A stretch of DNA of 25,502 bases from Paracoccaceae bacterium (GCA_007121115.1 SKMI01000016.1:1-25502); one strand, 5' to 3'; shown: positions 13,371 to 21,532, counted from the stretch's first letter. Notes: generated by a model from the letters alone, not told the origin. Program-made: numbers and translations.

Positions 13371-14488
13371 GCCGGCACCCGTTCAGTGGCAGGGGCGGCA
13401 GGGCGCAGCAGGATCGGGCGCAGGCGGATGCCAAGGTAAGAGCCGCCGAAGGCTGCGACCATCCAGACCCAGCCGTGCAGTGACCCGGTGGAGATGCCGC
13501 TGAAGAATGCGCCCACGTTGCAGCCGAAGGCCAGCCGAGCGCTGTAGCCCATGACCAGCGCCGCCACCAGCACGGCCAGCCAGCTTGCCGCCGTCAGGTT
13601 CGCGGTCTGCGCGCCGGGCGCGGCCTTCCACCGCATGGCGATGAAGGCCCCGGCCAGCAGCCCGATATTGGTGAGCGAGGTGACATCGGTCAGGATGCTC
13701 TCGCCCAGCCGCTCGGCATTGCCGGGTGCGGACCAGAAGGCGGTGGCGGCCAGATCGGCGCCGCCCGCCTCGGCGACCTTCGCCCCCCAGAGGCCCAGAC
13801 CATAGACGATGCCCCAGGGCTGGCCCGCGATGACCAGGTTCGCGATGGCAAGAACGGCCAGCAGTCCCGCAGCGAACCACAGCCGCCGGGGCGGCATCCG
13901 CTTGCCGGGGGCCGCGCGCAGCGCGACCAGCGCGCCCAGTGCGCCCAGCAGCGCCAGCGTGATCCACAGCCCGGCGTTGGCGCCCCAGAGCCCCTGAAAG
14001 GTGATCACCGGAAGCGCGCCCAGCCCGGTCCACCAGTTCAGGTGCAGCGTGCCCAGAAAACTGCCGCCGATGAAGCCGACCAGCGCCACCAGCCCGACCA
14101 GATTGCCGCTGCCTGCATTGACCAGCGTGCCGGACCCGCAGCCCATGACCAGTTGCATAGCCGCGCCGAAGACAAAGGCGCCGCCGATCATCGCCAGTCC
14201 GACCGGCGCATGGGCGCCGAACAATTCGTCCGGTGCAGCCGCCAGCAGCGGGAACGCTGCCGCCGCCGTCAGCCCGATAGCCAGGAACTGCGCGATCAGC
14301 CCGCGCCCGTCGCGGTCGGTGACGATCGTGCGCCAAGGGCCCGCAAAGCCCATGCGCAGCCCTTCCAGCACCAGCCCGAAGCCCAGGCCGATCAGCACCA
14401 GCAGCCCCGCCCGCGCGCCCGCTGCGACAAAGGCATAGGCCGCCAGCGCCAGCGCGAAAACCACCAGCCCTGCGCGTGTCCGTGTCAT
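13367..14488 (-). CDS. YeeE/YedE (TsuA-type) thiosulfate/sulfur transporter
   Basis: A 373-residue integral membrane protein of the YeeE/YedE family, whose members import thiosulfate or related sulfur compounds by passing them along conserved cysteines. About nine hydrophobic segments are visible. The two half-repeats carry the signature glycine-cysteine loops: MGCGSGTLVNAGSGN with Cys117 and FGCNVGAFFSGISTGSLHG with Cys323. GGAGACAACGCC lies just before the ATG. The gene follows the secreted rhodanese by 100 bases and overlaps the small membrane-protein gene at its stop, which fits a sulfur-uptake unit. Substrate (thiosulfate, sulfite or sulfane sulfur) is inferred from family and neighbour. 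Confidence 0.9.
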   Translation of the reverse strand: MTRTRAGLVVFALALAAYAFVAAGARAGLLVLIGLGFGLVLEGLRMGFAGPWRTIVTDRDGRGLIAQFLAIGLTAAAAFPLLAAAPDELFGAHAPVGLAMIGGAFVFGAAMQLVMGCGSGTLVNAGSGNLVGLVALVGFIGGSFLGTLHLNWWTGLGALPVITFQGLWGANAGLWITLALLGALGALVALRAAPGKRMPPRRLWFAAGLLAVLAIANLVIAGQPWGIVYGLGLWGAKVAEAGGADLAATAFWSAPGNAERLGESILTDVTSLTNIGLLAGAFIAMRWKAAPGAQTANLTAASWLAVLVAALVMGYSARLAFGCNVGAFFSGISTGSLHGWVWMVAAFGGSYLGIRLRPILLRPAAPATERVPA

Positions 14489-14588
14489 GGCGTTGTCTCC
14501 GATCCAGCCAACTCAAATCGAAGGGGCGCAGGATGCGCCCCATCGTGTCTGCGATCAACCTTTCGCCCGGTCACGGCCGGGGCGGCGC

Positions 14589-15530
14589 TCAGAACAGGTC
14601 CGCCACCCAGTTGCGGGTCGACCGCCACAGATAGGCAATGCGCGAGGGCTCGTTGTCCAGCGCGTGCCCGGCATTGGCGTATTCGGCCATGCTTTCGGCA
14701 TAAAGGCGCGTGTTGTCGACGCCCGCGACCTCGGACAGGGCGAACCAGTTGATCGCGGCCCAGTGCCCGGTGTTGCAGAAGTTGACGGTCAGCGGCGCGT
14801 CGGTCAGCCCGTTGGCGGCGGCGATTTCTTGCGCGCGCTCCGGGGCGATCATGCGGTTGCCGTCCATGAACTCGGCGAAAACCACGTTCTCGGCGTTGCG
14901 CACGGTGCCGGGGCGGGCGATGGACCAGTCGATCCCGTCAAAGAATCCGCGCGGGCGGCTGTCGATGATGCGCGCCTCGCCCGATTCGGTCAGGGCGGCG
15001 ACCTCGGCGGTGCCAATATACCAGCTGTCATCCCATTCGGGCTGGAAGCTGGTGGTCTGCACCTCGGTCGGTTCGGTGGCGATGGGCAGGTCGGCCCCGG
15101 CCCAGGCGGCGAAGCCGCCGTTCAGCAGCGCCAGATCCTCCACACCCAGCGATTTCAGCGTCCAGTAAACGCGGGCCGCCGCGCCCATGTCCGAGGGGTT
15201 GGCACCGCCGTGGACCACCACGACGGGCGTGTCGGCGTCGATGCCAAGCTGGGTGATGACATCCTCGAATTCCAGCACATCGCGCAGGGCGCCAGGGTTG
15301 TTCGGCCCGCCGCGCCAGTCGGCGTAGGGCGAGAAGACCGCGCCGGGGATCAATTGATCCGCGTCGCCGGTGACATGGACCACGCGGACGTCGTCATGCG
15401 TGTCCAGGATAGCGGCCAGCTCCGCGGGCTCCAGCAGTGGCGACCAGCCGTCGGGCGCGGCAAGCGCAGCGGCGGGCAGGGCGGTGGAGAGGGTCAGGGC
15501 GGCAAGGCCAAGGGCGGATTTGCGAAGCAT
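14589..15530 (-). CDS. periplasmic two-domain rhodanese (thiosulfate sulfurtransferase)
   Basis: A 313-residue sulfurtransferase with a Sec signal peptide (LRKSALGLAALTLSTALPAAALA, cut near residue 25), so it works in the periplasm. Two rhodanese domains follow. The first (about 32-155) is the structural one and has a Gly in place of the active-site Cys (VVVVHGGANPSD). The second (about 175-290) has the active Cys252 in NFCNTGHWAAINWF, with DSRPRGFFDG as its conserved cap. It should move sulfane sulfur from thiosulfate to an acceptor. As first gene of a unit with a YeeE/YedE transporter it probably feeds or processes the imported sulfur. GGGAG precedes the ATG. YnjE-like proteins are the closest functional analogues known to me. 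Confidence 0.9.
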   Translation of the reverse strand: MLRKSALGLAALTLSTALPAAALAAPDGWSPLLEPAELAAILDTHDDVRVVHVTGDADQLIPGAVFSPYADWRGGPNNPGALRDVLEFEDVITQLGIDADTPVVVVHGGANPSDMGAAARVYWTLKSLGVEDLALLNGGFAAWAGADLPIATEPTEVQTTSFQPEWDDSWYIGTAEVAALTESGEARIIDSRPRGFFDGIDWSIARPGTVRNAENVVFAEFMDGNRMIAPERAQEIAAANGLTDAPLTVNFCNTGHWAAINWFALSEVAGVDNTRLYAESMAEYANAGHALDNEPSRIAYLWRSTRNWVADLF

Positions 15531-15571
15531 GGAAGGCTCCCTTCAGGCGTCAACAGGTTGCGTTGAACGAT

Positions 15572-15600
15572 CAGTTAGGCGGGAACTTTGGACCTGGCAA
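15572..15600 (-). promoter_or_regulatory. candidate promoter of the rhodanese-YeeE unit
   Basis: On the minus strand TTGCCA (15595-15600) and TAACTG (15572-15577) are 17 bases apart, 41 bases before the rhodanese ATG. The -35 matches five of six consensus bases and the -10 about three. It is the best candidate in the 269-base gap, which otherwise shows only an imperfect CAGTTTC-GG-GAAACTG palindrome (15760-15775), possibly the end of the upstream operon. Confidence 0.4.
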
Positions 15601-15799
15601 TGTTGCGGCGGCCCCCGCGCGGTGGCGCAGGCCGAACGGTGTTCGCGGTGCTGACCCCATGTTGGGTTGCCGTTTTTCGAGGCGCCGCATTCCAGAAAGA
15701 TCGATCCGCAAGATGCGGTGTCTTGGGAGGTTGATCTTATTTCCACGATTCCTCTGGGGCAGTTTCGGGAAACTGTTCTGCGTGGCTTTCGCCCGAAAA

Positions 15800-17095
15800 T
15801 CAGATGCCCAGTCGGTCGCGCAGCGAAAACCAGGTCATCGCCAGCACCAGAAGCGGACTGCGCAGGGCCGCGCCGCCGGGGAAGGCGGGCAGCTTCAGCC
15901 GGGCCATCAGGTCGAAGCGTTCGGACTGCCCCGCCACGGCCTCGGCCATCACGCGGCCGGCCAGCGTGGCCAGTGCCACCCCGTGCCCGGAATAGCCCGA
16001 GGCGCTGAGGAGATTCTCGCCGGGCCGCGCGAAAAAGGGAAGCCGCGTGCGGGTGATCGCCAGCGTCCCGCCCCAGGCGTAGTCGATGCGCGTGTCCTTC
16101 AATTGCGGGAAGACTTCGAGCATCGGCTTGCGCACCGTGGCGATGATGTCCGGGAAGCGGTAGCCGTAGCTTTCACCGCCGCCAAACAGCAGGCGGCCGT
16201 CCTCGGACTGGCGGAAGTAGTTGACCACGAACCTGCTGTCAGCCACGGCGAGGTTGCGGGTCAGCACGGTCCCGGGATCGAGCGGTTCGGTGGCGATGAT
16301 GAAGTTGTTGATCGGCATGACCTTTGCGGCCACACGCCCGTTCAGATCGCCCAGATAGCCGTTGGCCGCCAGGATGACGTGATCGGCCTCGATGCTGCCT
16401 TCCTCGGTCTCGACCTTCGGGCGTTTGCCATCGGTGACGCGGGTGACCAGCGTGTTTTCGTGGATCACCGCGCCCGCCGCCAGCGCCGCCCGCGCCAGCC
16501 CCAGCGCGTAAGCAAGCGGGTGAACGTGCCCGGCGCCGTGGTCGATCACGCCGCCCGCGTAGCCGGGGGCTTTCACGATCTCCTGCAGCGCCGCGCGGTC
16601 CAGCGGCTCCAGCTTCTCGTAGCCGTAGTCCCGTCGCATCCGGTCGGCATAGGCATGGGCGTGGCGCAGGTCGGACGCGTGCCAGTCCGCATGGATCACC
16701 CCGGGCGCGAAGGCGCAGTCCATGGCATGGGTGTCGATCAGATCGCGCACCAGCGCCACCGCGTCCTGCCCCATGTCCCATAGCGCGCGCGCATCCGCAC
16801 GGCCCACCATCCGCTCCAGTGCGTCCTGATCGATTCGCTGGCCGGTCCCGACCTGCCCGCCGTTCCGCCCCGAGGCGCCGAAGCCCGCTCGATGCGCCTC
16901 CAGCACTACCACCTCGTAGCCGCGCCGGGCCAGATGCAGCGCAGCCGAAAGCCCGGTGTAGCCCGCGCCCACCACCACCACATCGGCGCGGCGGCTTTCG
17001 CGCAAGCGCGGCTGCGGCGCCAGCGGCGTGGCCGTGGCGGCGTAATAGCTCGGCGGGTATTCTCCGCGCTTATCGTTCGCGAACAGCAGGTTCAT
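15800..17095 (-). CDS. puuB: gamma-glutamylputrescine oxidase-like FAD oxidoreductase
   Basis: DAO-family flavoenzyme that oxidises the amine end of a gamma-glutamylated amine to an aldehyde. The 431-residue protein has the leader LLFANDKRGEYPPSYYAATA typical of PuuB/OrdL proteins. The FAD dinucleotide-binding motif VVVGAGYTGLSAALHLARRG starts at about residue 41, GASGRNGGQVGTGQR follows (the isoalloxazine-binding loop), and the C-terminal FAD segment is LLSASGYSGHGVALATLAGR. It is last in a minus-strand unit after a PuuA-like ligase (100-base gap) and an amidotransferase, which gives the pathway assignment. The amine could be putrescine, but related enzymes act on other gamma-glutamylated amines. 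No aldehyde dehydrogenase (PuuC) is in the window. Confidence 0.88.
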   Translation of the reverse strand: MNLLFANDKRGEYPPSYYAATATPLAPQPRLRESRRADVVVVGAGYTGLSAALHLARRGYEVVVLEAHRAGFGASGRNGGQVGTGQRIDQDALERMVGRADARALWDMGQDAVALVRDLIDTHAMDCAFAPGVIHADWHASDLRHAHAYADRMRRDYGYEKLEPLDRAALQEIVKAPGYAGGVIDHGAGHVHPLAYALGLARAALAAGAVIHENTLVTRVTDGKRPKVETEEGSIEADHVILAANGYLGDLNGRVAAKVMPINNFIIATEPLDPGTVLTRNLAVADSRFVVNYFRQSEDGRLLFGGGESYGYRFPDIIATVRKPMLEVFPQLKDTRIDYAWGGTLAITRTRLPFFARPGENLLSASGYSGHGVALATLAGRVMAEAVAGQSERFDLMARLKLPAFPGGAALRSPLLVLAMTWFSLRDRLGI

Positions 17096-17195
17096 GCGAT
17101 GGCCGCCTGATGGCCTCGCACCCCAACCGTTCTGCGTGGAGGCACCGGAAATCGACGCGGGCAGCCTGCGCTGAAGAGATCGAACCGGATCGCCA

Positions 17196-18551
17196 TCATA
17201 CGTTCAACAGCAGATGCTGGCGTTCCCAGGGACTGATGACCTGCAGGAATTCCTTGTATTCCAGCCGTTTGACGCATTCGTAGACGATGCAGAAGCGCTC
17301 GCCCAGCACCTCGCGCATGGGCGCGCACTCTTCCAGCAGGTCCAGCGCATCGCCAAGGGTCAGGGGCAGCTCATCCTCGGCCACATAGGCGTCGCCCTTG
17401 TACTGCTCGCGCGGCGCTACCTTCTCCACCATGCCCAGATAGCCGCAAGCCAGCGAAGCGGCGATGCCCAGATACGGGTTGCAATCCATCCCCGCCAGCC
17501 GGTTCTCCACCCGGCGCGAGGCAGCGCTGGACATCGGCACGCGGATGCCCGTGGTGCGGTTGTCCCGCCCCCATTCCAGATTGATCGGCGCGGCGAAATC
17601 CGGGACGTAGCGGCGATAGCTGTTCACATACGGCGCCAGGATGGCGATCACCGCGGGCAGGTATTTCTGCATCCCGCCGATAAAGTGATAGAACGCCTCG
17701 GTGCTTTCCCCGGTCGCATCCGAGAAGATGTTGTCTCCGCTGGCGATATCCACCACCGAGTGATGCACATGCATGGCGCTGCCAGGCTCTTCCTCGATCG
17801 GTTTGGCCATGAAGGTGGCGTAGCAGTCGTGGCGCAGCGCGGCCTCGCGGATCAGGCGCTTGAAGTAGAACACCTCGTCGGCCAGTTGCACCGGGTCGCC
17901 GTGGTTGAGGTTGATTTCAATCTGACCCGAGCCGCCTTCCTGCAGGATGCCGTCGATTTCCAGCCCCTGCGCCTCGGCGAAGTCATAGATATCGTCGATG
18001 ACGGGGCCGTATTCATCGATCGCCGACATGGAATAGGCTTGCCGCGCCGCCGCCGGGCGCCCGGACCGGCCCATGGGTGGCTTGATCGGGCTCGCCGGGT
18101 CGGTGTTGCGGGCGACCAGGTAGAATTCCATCTCGGGCGCGATCACCGGTTTCCAGCCGCGCTCCGCATACAGCCCCATCACCCGACGGAGCACGTTGCG
18201 CGGTGCCATGGGCACCGGCTCGCCCTGCGGGTCCATGACGTCATGGATCACCTGCAGCGTGATGTCGGCGGTCCAGGGTGCGGCCGAGGTGGTGGAGAAA
18301 TCGGGCCGCAGGATCATGTCCGGCTCGGTATAGGCCTGATCCGGCACTGTGGCCCAGTCGCCGGTGATGGTCTGCAGGAAGATCGAATCGGGCAGATAGA
18401 ACTTTTCCTGCCGTGCGAACTTGGCGGCGGGCATTGCCTTGCCACGCGCCACCCCGGCAATATCGGGAACGATGCATTCGACTTCATCGGGGCGGCGCCC
18501 GGCGATGTAGTCGCGCGCGGCTTCGGGGATCTGGTCGGTCCAGTGGGACAT
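17196..18551 (-). CDS. puuA: gamma-glutamylpolyamine synthetase-like (glutamine synthetase family)
   Basis: ATP-dependent ligase joining glutamate to an amine, here most likely putrescine. The 451-residue protein has the glutamine synthetase fold and metal/ATP ligands: APEMEFYL (Glu140, Glu142), LQEGGSGQIEINL (Glu205, Glu212), GSAMHVHHS (His261), the RRYVPDFAAPINLEWG glutamate site, NRTTGIRVP and VENRLAG. It lacks the adenylylation-site region of GlnA, and its context is a PuuB-like oxidase, so it is a PuuA-type enzyme and not nitrogen-assimilating GlnA. The start MSHWTDQIPEAA fits the family; its Shine-Dalgarno is weak (GCGAGACCCC), suggesting coupling to the amidotransferase, whose stop is 12 bases upstream. 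Confidence 0.9.
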   Translation of the reverse strand: MSHWTDQIPEAARDYIAGRRPDEVECIVPDIAGVARGKAMPAAKFARQEKFYLPDSIFLQTITGDWATVPDQAYTEPDMILRPDFSTTSAAPWTADITLQVIHDVMDPQGEPVPMAPRNVLRRVMGLYAERGWKPVIAPEMEFYLVARNTDPASPIKPPMGRSGRPAAARQAYSMSAIDEYGPVIDDIYDFAEAQGLEIDGILQEGGSGQIEINLNHGDPVQLADEVFYFKRLIREAALRHDCYATFMAKPIEEEPGSAMHVHHSVVDIASGDNIFSDATGESTEAFYHFIGGMQKYLPAVIAILAPYVNSYRRYVPDFAAPINLEWGRDNRTTGIRVPMSSAASRRVENRLAGMDCNPYLGIAASLACGYLGMVEKVAPREQYKGDAYVAEDELPLTLGDALDLLEECAPMREVLGERFCIVYECVKRLEYKEFLQVISPWERQHLLLNV

Positions 18552-18563
18552 GGGGTCTCGCTA

Positions 18564-19256
18564 TCAGCTTGCCGCGCGGGCATGCGCGCGCTTGAAGAAT
18601 TCGGCGATCCGGTCGCCGATCGCTGGGCTGTCCAGCGGCTGGCCCAGCGCGGCCTCGGCGGCGTCAAGCTGCGGTTGCGGCACCACCCCCACGGCGCGGG
18701 TGTGCATCAGGCCGCGCACGAAATCGTCCTGAAACTCTGGGTGCGGCTGCACCGACCAGCCCAGATCGCCATAGGCAAATCCGGCATAGCGGCAGAAATC
18801 GTTGCTGGCAATCACGCGCGCACCGGGGGGCGGGGCGGTGACCTGATCCTGATGCCAGGCGTTCACGGTCATGGGCCGACCCTCGACTTCGTATGTCTGC
18901 GGCCCCACTGACCAGCCGCCGTCGTATTTCTCGACCTTGCCGCCAAGCGCCTGCGCCATCAGTTGATGGCCGAAGCAGATGCCCACCACCGGCACCTTCG
19001 CGTCCAGTGCGTCGCGGACCAGTTGCTCCAGCGGGGCGATGAAGGGGTGATCCTCGTAGACGCCGTGCTTCGAGCCGGTGATCAGCCAGCCATCGGCGTC
19101 TTGCGGGCTGTCGGGGAATGCCATCTCTTCGACCAGCCAGGTGCGGAAGGTGAATCCGTGCCCGTCCAGCAGGCGCTCGAACATGGCGGGATAATCGCCC
19201 ATCTCCGGGCGCAGGGGGTCGGGCGACTGGCCGGTTTGCAGGATGCCGATCTTCAT
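18564..19256 (-). CDS. class I glutamine amidotransferase (GuaA-like), possible PuuD role
   Basis: A 230-residue stand-alone class I amidotransferase domain with an intact triad: nucleophile Cys94 in VVGICFGHQLMAQALGG, His172 and Glu174 in VQPHPEF. The N terminus is MKIGILQTGQSP, and the frame upstream lacks a start with better support. In the E. coli putrescine pathway PuuD removes glutamate from gamma-glutamyl-GABA; that protein belongs to the peptidase C26 branch. This protein looks instead like the GMP-synthase-type domain, so a PuuD-equivalent function is inferred only from its position as first gene of the unit with PuuA- and PuuB-like enzymes. Alternatively it hydrolyses glutamine for the ligase. 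A candidate promoter with a perfect palindrome lies just upstream. Confidence 0.85.
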   Translation of the reverse strand: MKIGILQTGQSPDPLRPEMGDYPAMFERLLDGHGFTFRTWLVEEMAFPDSPQDADGWLITGSKHGVYEDHPFIAPLEQLVRDALDAKVPVVGICFGHQLMAQALGGKVEKYDGGWSVGPQTYEVEGRPMTVNAWHQDQVTAPPPGARVIASNDFCRYAGFAYGDLGWSVQPHPEFQDDFVRGLMHTRAVGVVPQPQLDAAEAALGQPLDSPAIGDRIAEFFKRAHARAAS

Positions 19257-19271
19257 GGAGTCTCTTTTCCG

Positions 19272-19285
19272 AATTTGATCAAATT
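19272..19285. promoter_or_regulatory. 14-base palindromic operator of the amine operon
   Basis: AATTTGATCAAATT is its own reverse complement and stands out as AT-rich in a G+C-rich region. It overlaps the -10 box of the candidate promoter and extends over the expected transcription start, ending 15 bases before the amidotransferase ATG. This is the usual place for a repressor site. The regulator is not in the window. Confidence 0.6.
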
Positions 19286-19311
19286 TAACACCGATGCGCC
19301 CGGACAGGCAA
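19283..19311 (-). promoter_or_regulatory. candidate promoter of the amidotransferase-puuA-puuB operon
   Basis: On the minus strand TTGCCT (19306-19311) and TTAAAT (19283-19288) are 17 bases apart, 26 bases before the start codon. Each box matches four of six consensus bases. The -10 shares bases with the palindrome at 19272-19285. The -35 lies partly beside the end of the upstream DUF2332 gene. Confidence 0.5.
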
Positions 19312-19315
19312 GGGG

Positions 19316-20419
19316 TCATGCGGGTGGCGCCGTGTCGGGCAGCGCGGCATCGGGTAGCGGCGCGCGCCAGTCCACCCAGCGACCGTGGAAGTCCGCGCGG
19401 CCCAGGTCCACCCGCCCGCCGGGCCACAGGTCCAGCCAGATCGCCGCACCCGGGGCGCCGGTGGCGTCCTGCTCCATGCCCAGTCGCGCCAACGGGGCCT
19501 GCGCGTGCGCTTCGGCCCCGGCGCGGTCCAGCGCGGCGCGGGCGCGGCGGTCGGTCTCAAACGGGAAGTATTGCCAGACCACGGTGTGAAAGATCAGGTG
19601 CAGCGCGTCGGCGGGCGCGGTTTGCAGGCGCGATTCGAGCCACGGCGCGGCATCGTCCTGCGCAAGAGCGACAGGCACGGCGGCGGCCAGGTCCAGGGCT
19701 GCGCGCATCCGCGCCAACCGTGCGCTCTGGTCGGCCCAGACATAGGAAAGGATGCGCAGCCGGTCGCGCACAGGGTCCAGCGGGTTCAGGTCGACGCCCG
19801 CGCGGTCGATGACGCGCGGTGGCGCGGCGGGGGGCGGTGCGCCGGTCCAGTCCGGGCGCAGGGTCAGCGCGGCCCCGGCGGGGCCGAAACGCTGGCCCGC
19901 CACCTCCAGCGCGTAAGCATCCCAGCGCAGGTTCAGCCCGGCCGAGGCGCCCAGTTCCGACAACACCAGCGGTCGCCCGAACCGCGCCGCCAGCCAGTGC
20001 CCGGCGGCGATCAGCACCGCCGCGCGGGCGGGTTCGTTGGTCTGCGGCGGGCTGTCGAGCCAATGCAGCAGGTGGTCCGGGTGGGTGGTAAGTGCATCAT
20101 GCACCGCCTCCCACAGCGCATCGTCCGACAGGTCGGCATGGTCCGCATAGGCCCGTGCCAGCGCGGCATCGGCACCCGCAAGCACCAGCGCATGCAGCCC
20201 GCCCGCCAGCCGCAGCGCCACCGCATCGCCCGTGTGCAGCGGATCGCCCGGCCAGCCCAGCACCCGCGCGCCGGGGGCGGTGCCTTTGTCCAGCCGGTCC
20301 GCCGCCAGCCGCAACAGCCGCGCCGTGAAGGGCGAGCCGAGCCGCGCGCAGGCATCGGCCTGCCGTCGCATGGCGGTACGGTGGGCCGGACTGTCGGCCG
20401 GACTGTCGGTGTCGCTCAC
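19316..20419 (-). CDS. DUF2332 family protein, function unknown
   Basis: A 367-residue cytoplasmic protein matching the DUF2332 family in length and landmarks: an N-terminal helical segment (RRQADACARLGSPFTARLLRL), then NEPARAAVLIAAGHWLAARFG and LVLSELGASAGLNLRWDAY. This resembles the glycine-rich SAM-binding loop of methyltransferases. After it come GVDLNPLDPVRDRLRILSYVWADQ, the LHLIFHTVVWQYFP strand and a C-terminal WLDLWPGGRVDLGRADFHGRW. A methyltransferase-like fold is an inference; the family has no established activity I know of. It begins with GTG, overlapping the pth stop codon (GTGA), so translation is coupled to peptidyl-tRNA hydrolase. It ends 30 bases before the palindrome of the next operon. 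Confidence 0.82.
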   Translation of the reverse strand: MSDTDSPADSPAHRTAMRRQADACARLGSPFTARLLRLAADRLDKGTAPGARVLGWPGDPLHTGDAVALRLAGGLHALVLAGADAALARAYADHADLSDDALWEAVHDALTTHPDHLLHWLDSPPQTNEPARAAVLIAAGHWLAARFGRPLVLSELGASAGLNLRWDAYALEVAGQRFGPAGAALTLRPDWTGAPPPAAPPRVIDRAGVDLNPLDPVRDRLRILSYVWADQSARLARMRAALDLAAAVPVALAQDDAAPWLESRLQTAPADALHLIFHTVVWQYFPFETDRRARAALDRAGAEAHAQAPLARLGMEQDATGAPGAAIWLDLWPGGRVDLGRADFHGRWVDWRAPLPDAALPDTAPPA

Positions 20420-21108
20420 CGGAAGCGCTCCACAAGCCGTTGCAGCGCGCTGCGGGTGTCCGGGGCGGGGGTGGGTTCGGGCTCTGGCCTGGTGGGTTTC
20501 GCGGGCGCTGGCTTCTCGGCCTTGCCGCCACTGCTGCGCGGCGGTGCCACGCGCAGCGCGACGGCGTTGCCAAAGCCTGCCGCATCGCCTGCCGCCAGCG
20601 CGGGCGCGCCGTCCGACACCCCGCGCAACAGGTCATCCAGCCAGTCGGCATCGGCCTTGGGGAAGTCCTGCAGCACATAGTTGCTGACCAGCCGCTTGTC
20701 GCCCGGATGGCCGATGCCCAGCCGCACGCGGGCATACGTCTCGCCGATATGACCGTGGATCGAGCGCAGCCCGTTGTGGCCCGCGTGCCCGCCGCCGCGC
20801 TTCACCCGGCATTTGCCCGGCGCCAGGTCCAGTTCGTCGTGGAACACCGTCACCGCGTCCGGGGCGAGCTTGTAGAAGCGCATCGCCGCCGCCACCGACT
20901 GACCCGAAAGGTTCATGAAGGTTTCGGGCTTCAGCAGCAGCACCCGGGCGCTGCCCAGCCGCCCCTCGGCGATCTGGCCCTGGAATTTCGCCCGCCACGG
21001 GCCGAAGCCGTGCTCAGTGGCGATCCGGTCCAGCGCCATGAAGCCGATGTTGTGGCGGTTACCGGCGTATTTCGGCCCCGGATTGCCCAGTCCGACGAAC
21101 AGTTGCAT
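20416..21108 (-). CDS. pth: peptidyl-tRNA hydrolase
   Basis: Frees tRNA from peptidyl-tRNAs dropped by ribosomes; essential in most bacteria. The 230-residue protein has the full catalytic set: Asn9 in VGLGNPG, His19 in NRHNIGFMALD, the FMNLSG loop and Asp of FHDELDLAPGKCRVKRGGGHAGHNG. The conserved RVRLGIGHPG is also present. The family core ends near residue 185; a 40-residue proline-rich tail (GGKAEKPAPAKPTRPEPEP, then RSALQRLVERFR) follows, as in other alphaproteobacterial Pth proteins. The ATG at MQLFVGLGNPG has GAGGG six bases ahead (TGAGGGTCAT). Upstream on the other strand is an IsdG-like gene that separates it from rplY, with which pth is often paired. Confidence 0.97.
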   Translation of the reverse strand: MQLFVGLGNPGPKYAGNRHNIGFMALDRIATEHGFGPWRAKFQGQIAEGRLGSARVLLLKPETFMNLSGQSVAAAMRFYKLAPDAVTVFHDELDLAPGKCRVKRGGGHAGHNGLRSIHGHIGETYARVRLGIGHPGDKRLVSNYVLQDFPKADADWLDDLLRGVSDGAPALAAGDAAGFGNAVALRVAPPRSSGGKAEKPAPAKPTRPEPEPTPAPDTRSALQRLVERFR

Positions 21109-21217
21109 ATGACCCTCACCAGTTTCCATGGTCTGCGGGTAGCCTTCGGGTTGACCCCGCTCCCTCATGCCTCAATTCTGCTCCCGAGGCCAGTCAGAGC
21201 CAATCAGCGGAGGGTGC

Positions 21218-21532
21218 ATGTACCTGACCATCAACCGTTTCCGGGTCAAACCGGGCTGCGAAGCGGAGTTCGAGGCGATCTGGACCGGGCGCGACACGCA
21301 TTTGCCGGGGCTGGACGGGTTCAAGGCGTTCAACCTGTTCCGCGGTCCCAGCCATGACGACCACACCGTCTATCTGTCGCACACGCTGTGGGAAAGCCGC
21401 GAAGCCTTCGAGGCCTGGACGAAGTCCGAGGCATTTCGCGCCGCGCACAAGGGGGCCGGGGCGCACAAGGACATCTATCTGGGCCCGCCGGAGCTGGAAC
21501 TGTTCGAGTCGGTCCAGCATATCGCCAAATGA
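21218..21532 (+). CDS. IsdG-type heme-degrading monooxygenase candidate (ABM fold)
   Basis: A 104-residue antibiotic-biosynthesis-monooxygenase-fold protein. It has all three residues that define the IsdG/IsdI/MhuD heme oxygenases: Asn6 in LTINRFRVK, Trp67 in FEAWTKSEAF and His77 in FRAAHKGA. The spacing is close to that of S. aureus IsdG (Asn7, Trp67, His77). These enzymes open heme as a non-canonical oxygenase and release iron. GGAGGG six bases before the ATG supports the start. It is a single gene, opposite in strand to both neighbours (pth and rplY), ending in a strong hairpin. No heme transporter is near, so the link to heme rests on the triad alone. Other ABM proteins act on quinones or small aldehydes. 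Confidence 0.8.
   Translation: MYLTINRFRVKPGCEAEFEAIWTGRDTHLPGLDGFKAFNLFRGPSHDDHTVYLSHTLWESREAFEAWTKSEAFRAAHKGAGAHKDIYLGPPELELFESVQHIAK

Noticed and set aside
13383..14558. 391-residue open frame on the minus strand
   Set aside because: Same strand but another frame of the YeeE/YedE gene; Arg/Gly-rich, without membrane helices, whereas the accepted frame has the family signatures.
15348..15359. palindrome GATCAATTGATC
   Set aside because: Perfect 12-base palindrome with some likeness to the amine-operon operator, but it lies inside the rhodanese coding region away from any promoter.
15667..16008. plus-strand frame starting MPFFEAPHSRKIDPQD
   Set aside because: Looks slightly protein-like before 15800, but it has no Shine-Dalgarno, no family and runs antisense into the PuuB-like gene.
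17214..18911. 565-residue open frame on the plus strand
   Set aside because: Antisense to the PuuA-like gene and part of the amidotransferase gene, both with intact catalytic motifs; no recognisable protein features.
19385..20680. 431-residue open frame on the plus strand
   Set aside because: Antisense to the DUF2332 gene and the end of pth; low-complexity Arg/Gln/Gly-rich product.
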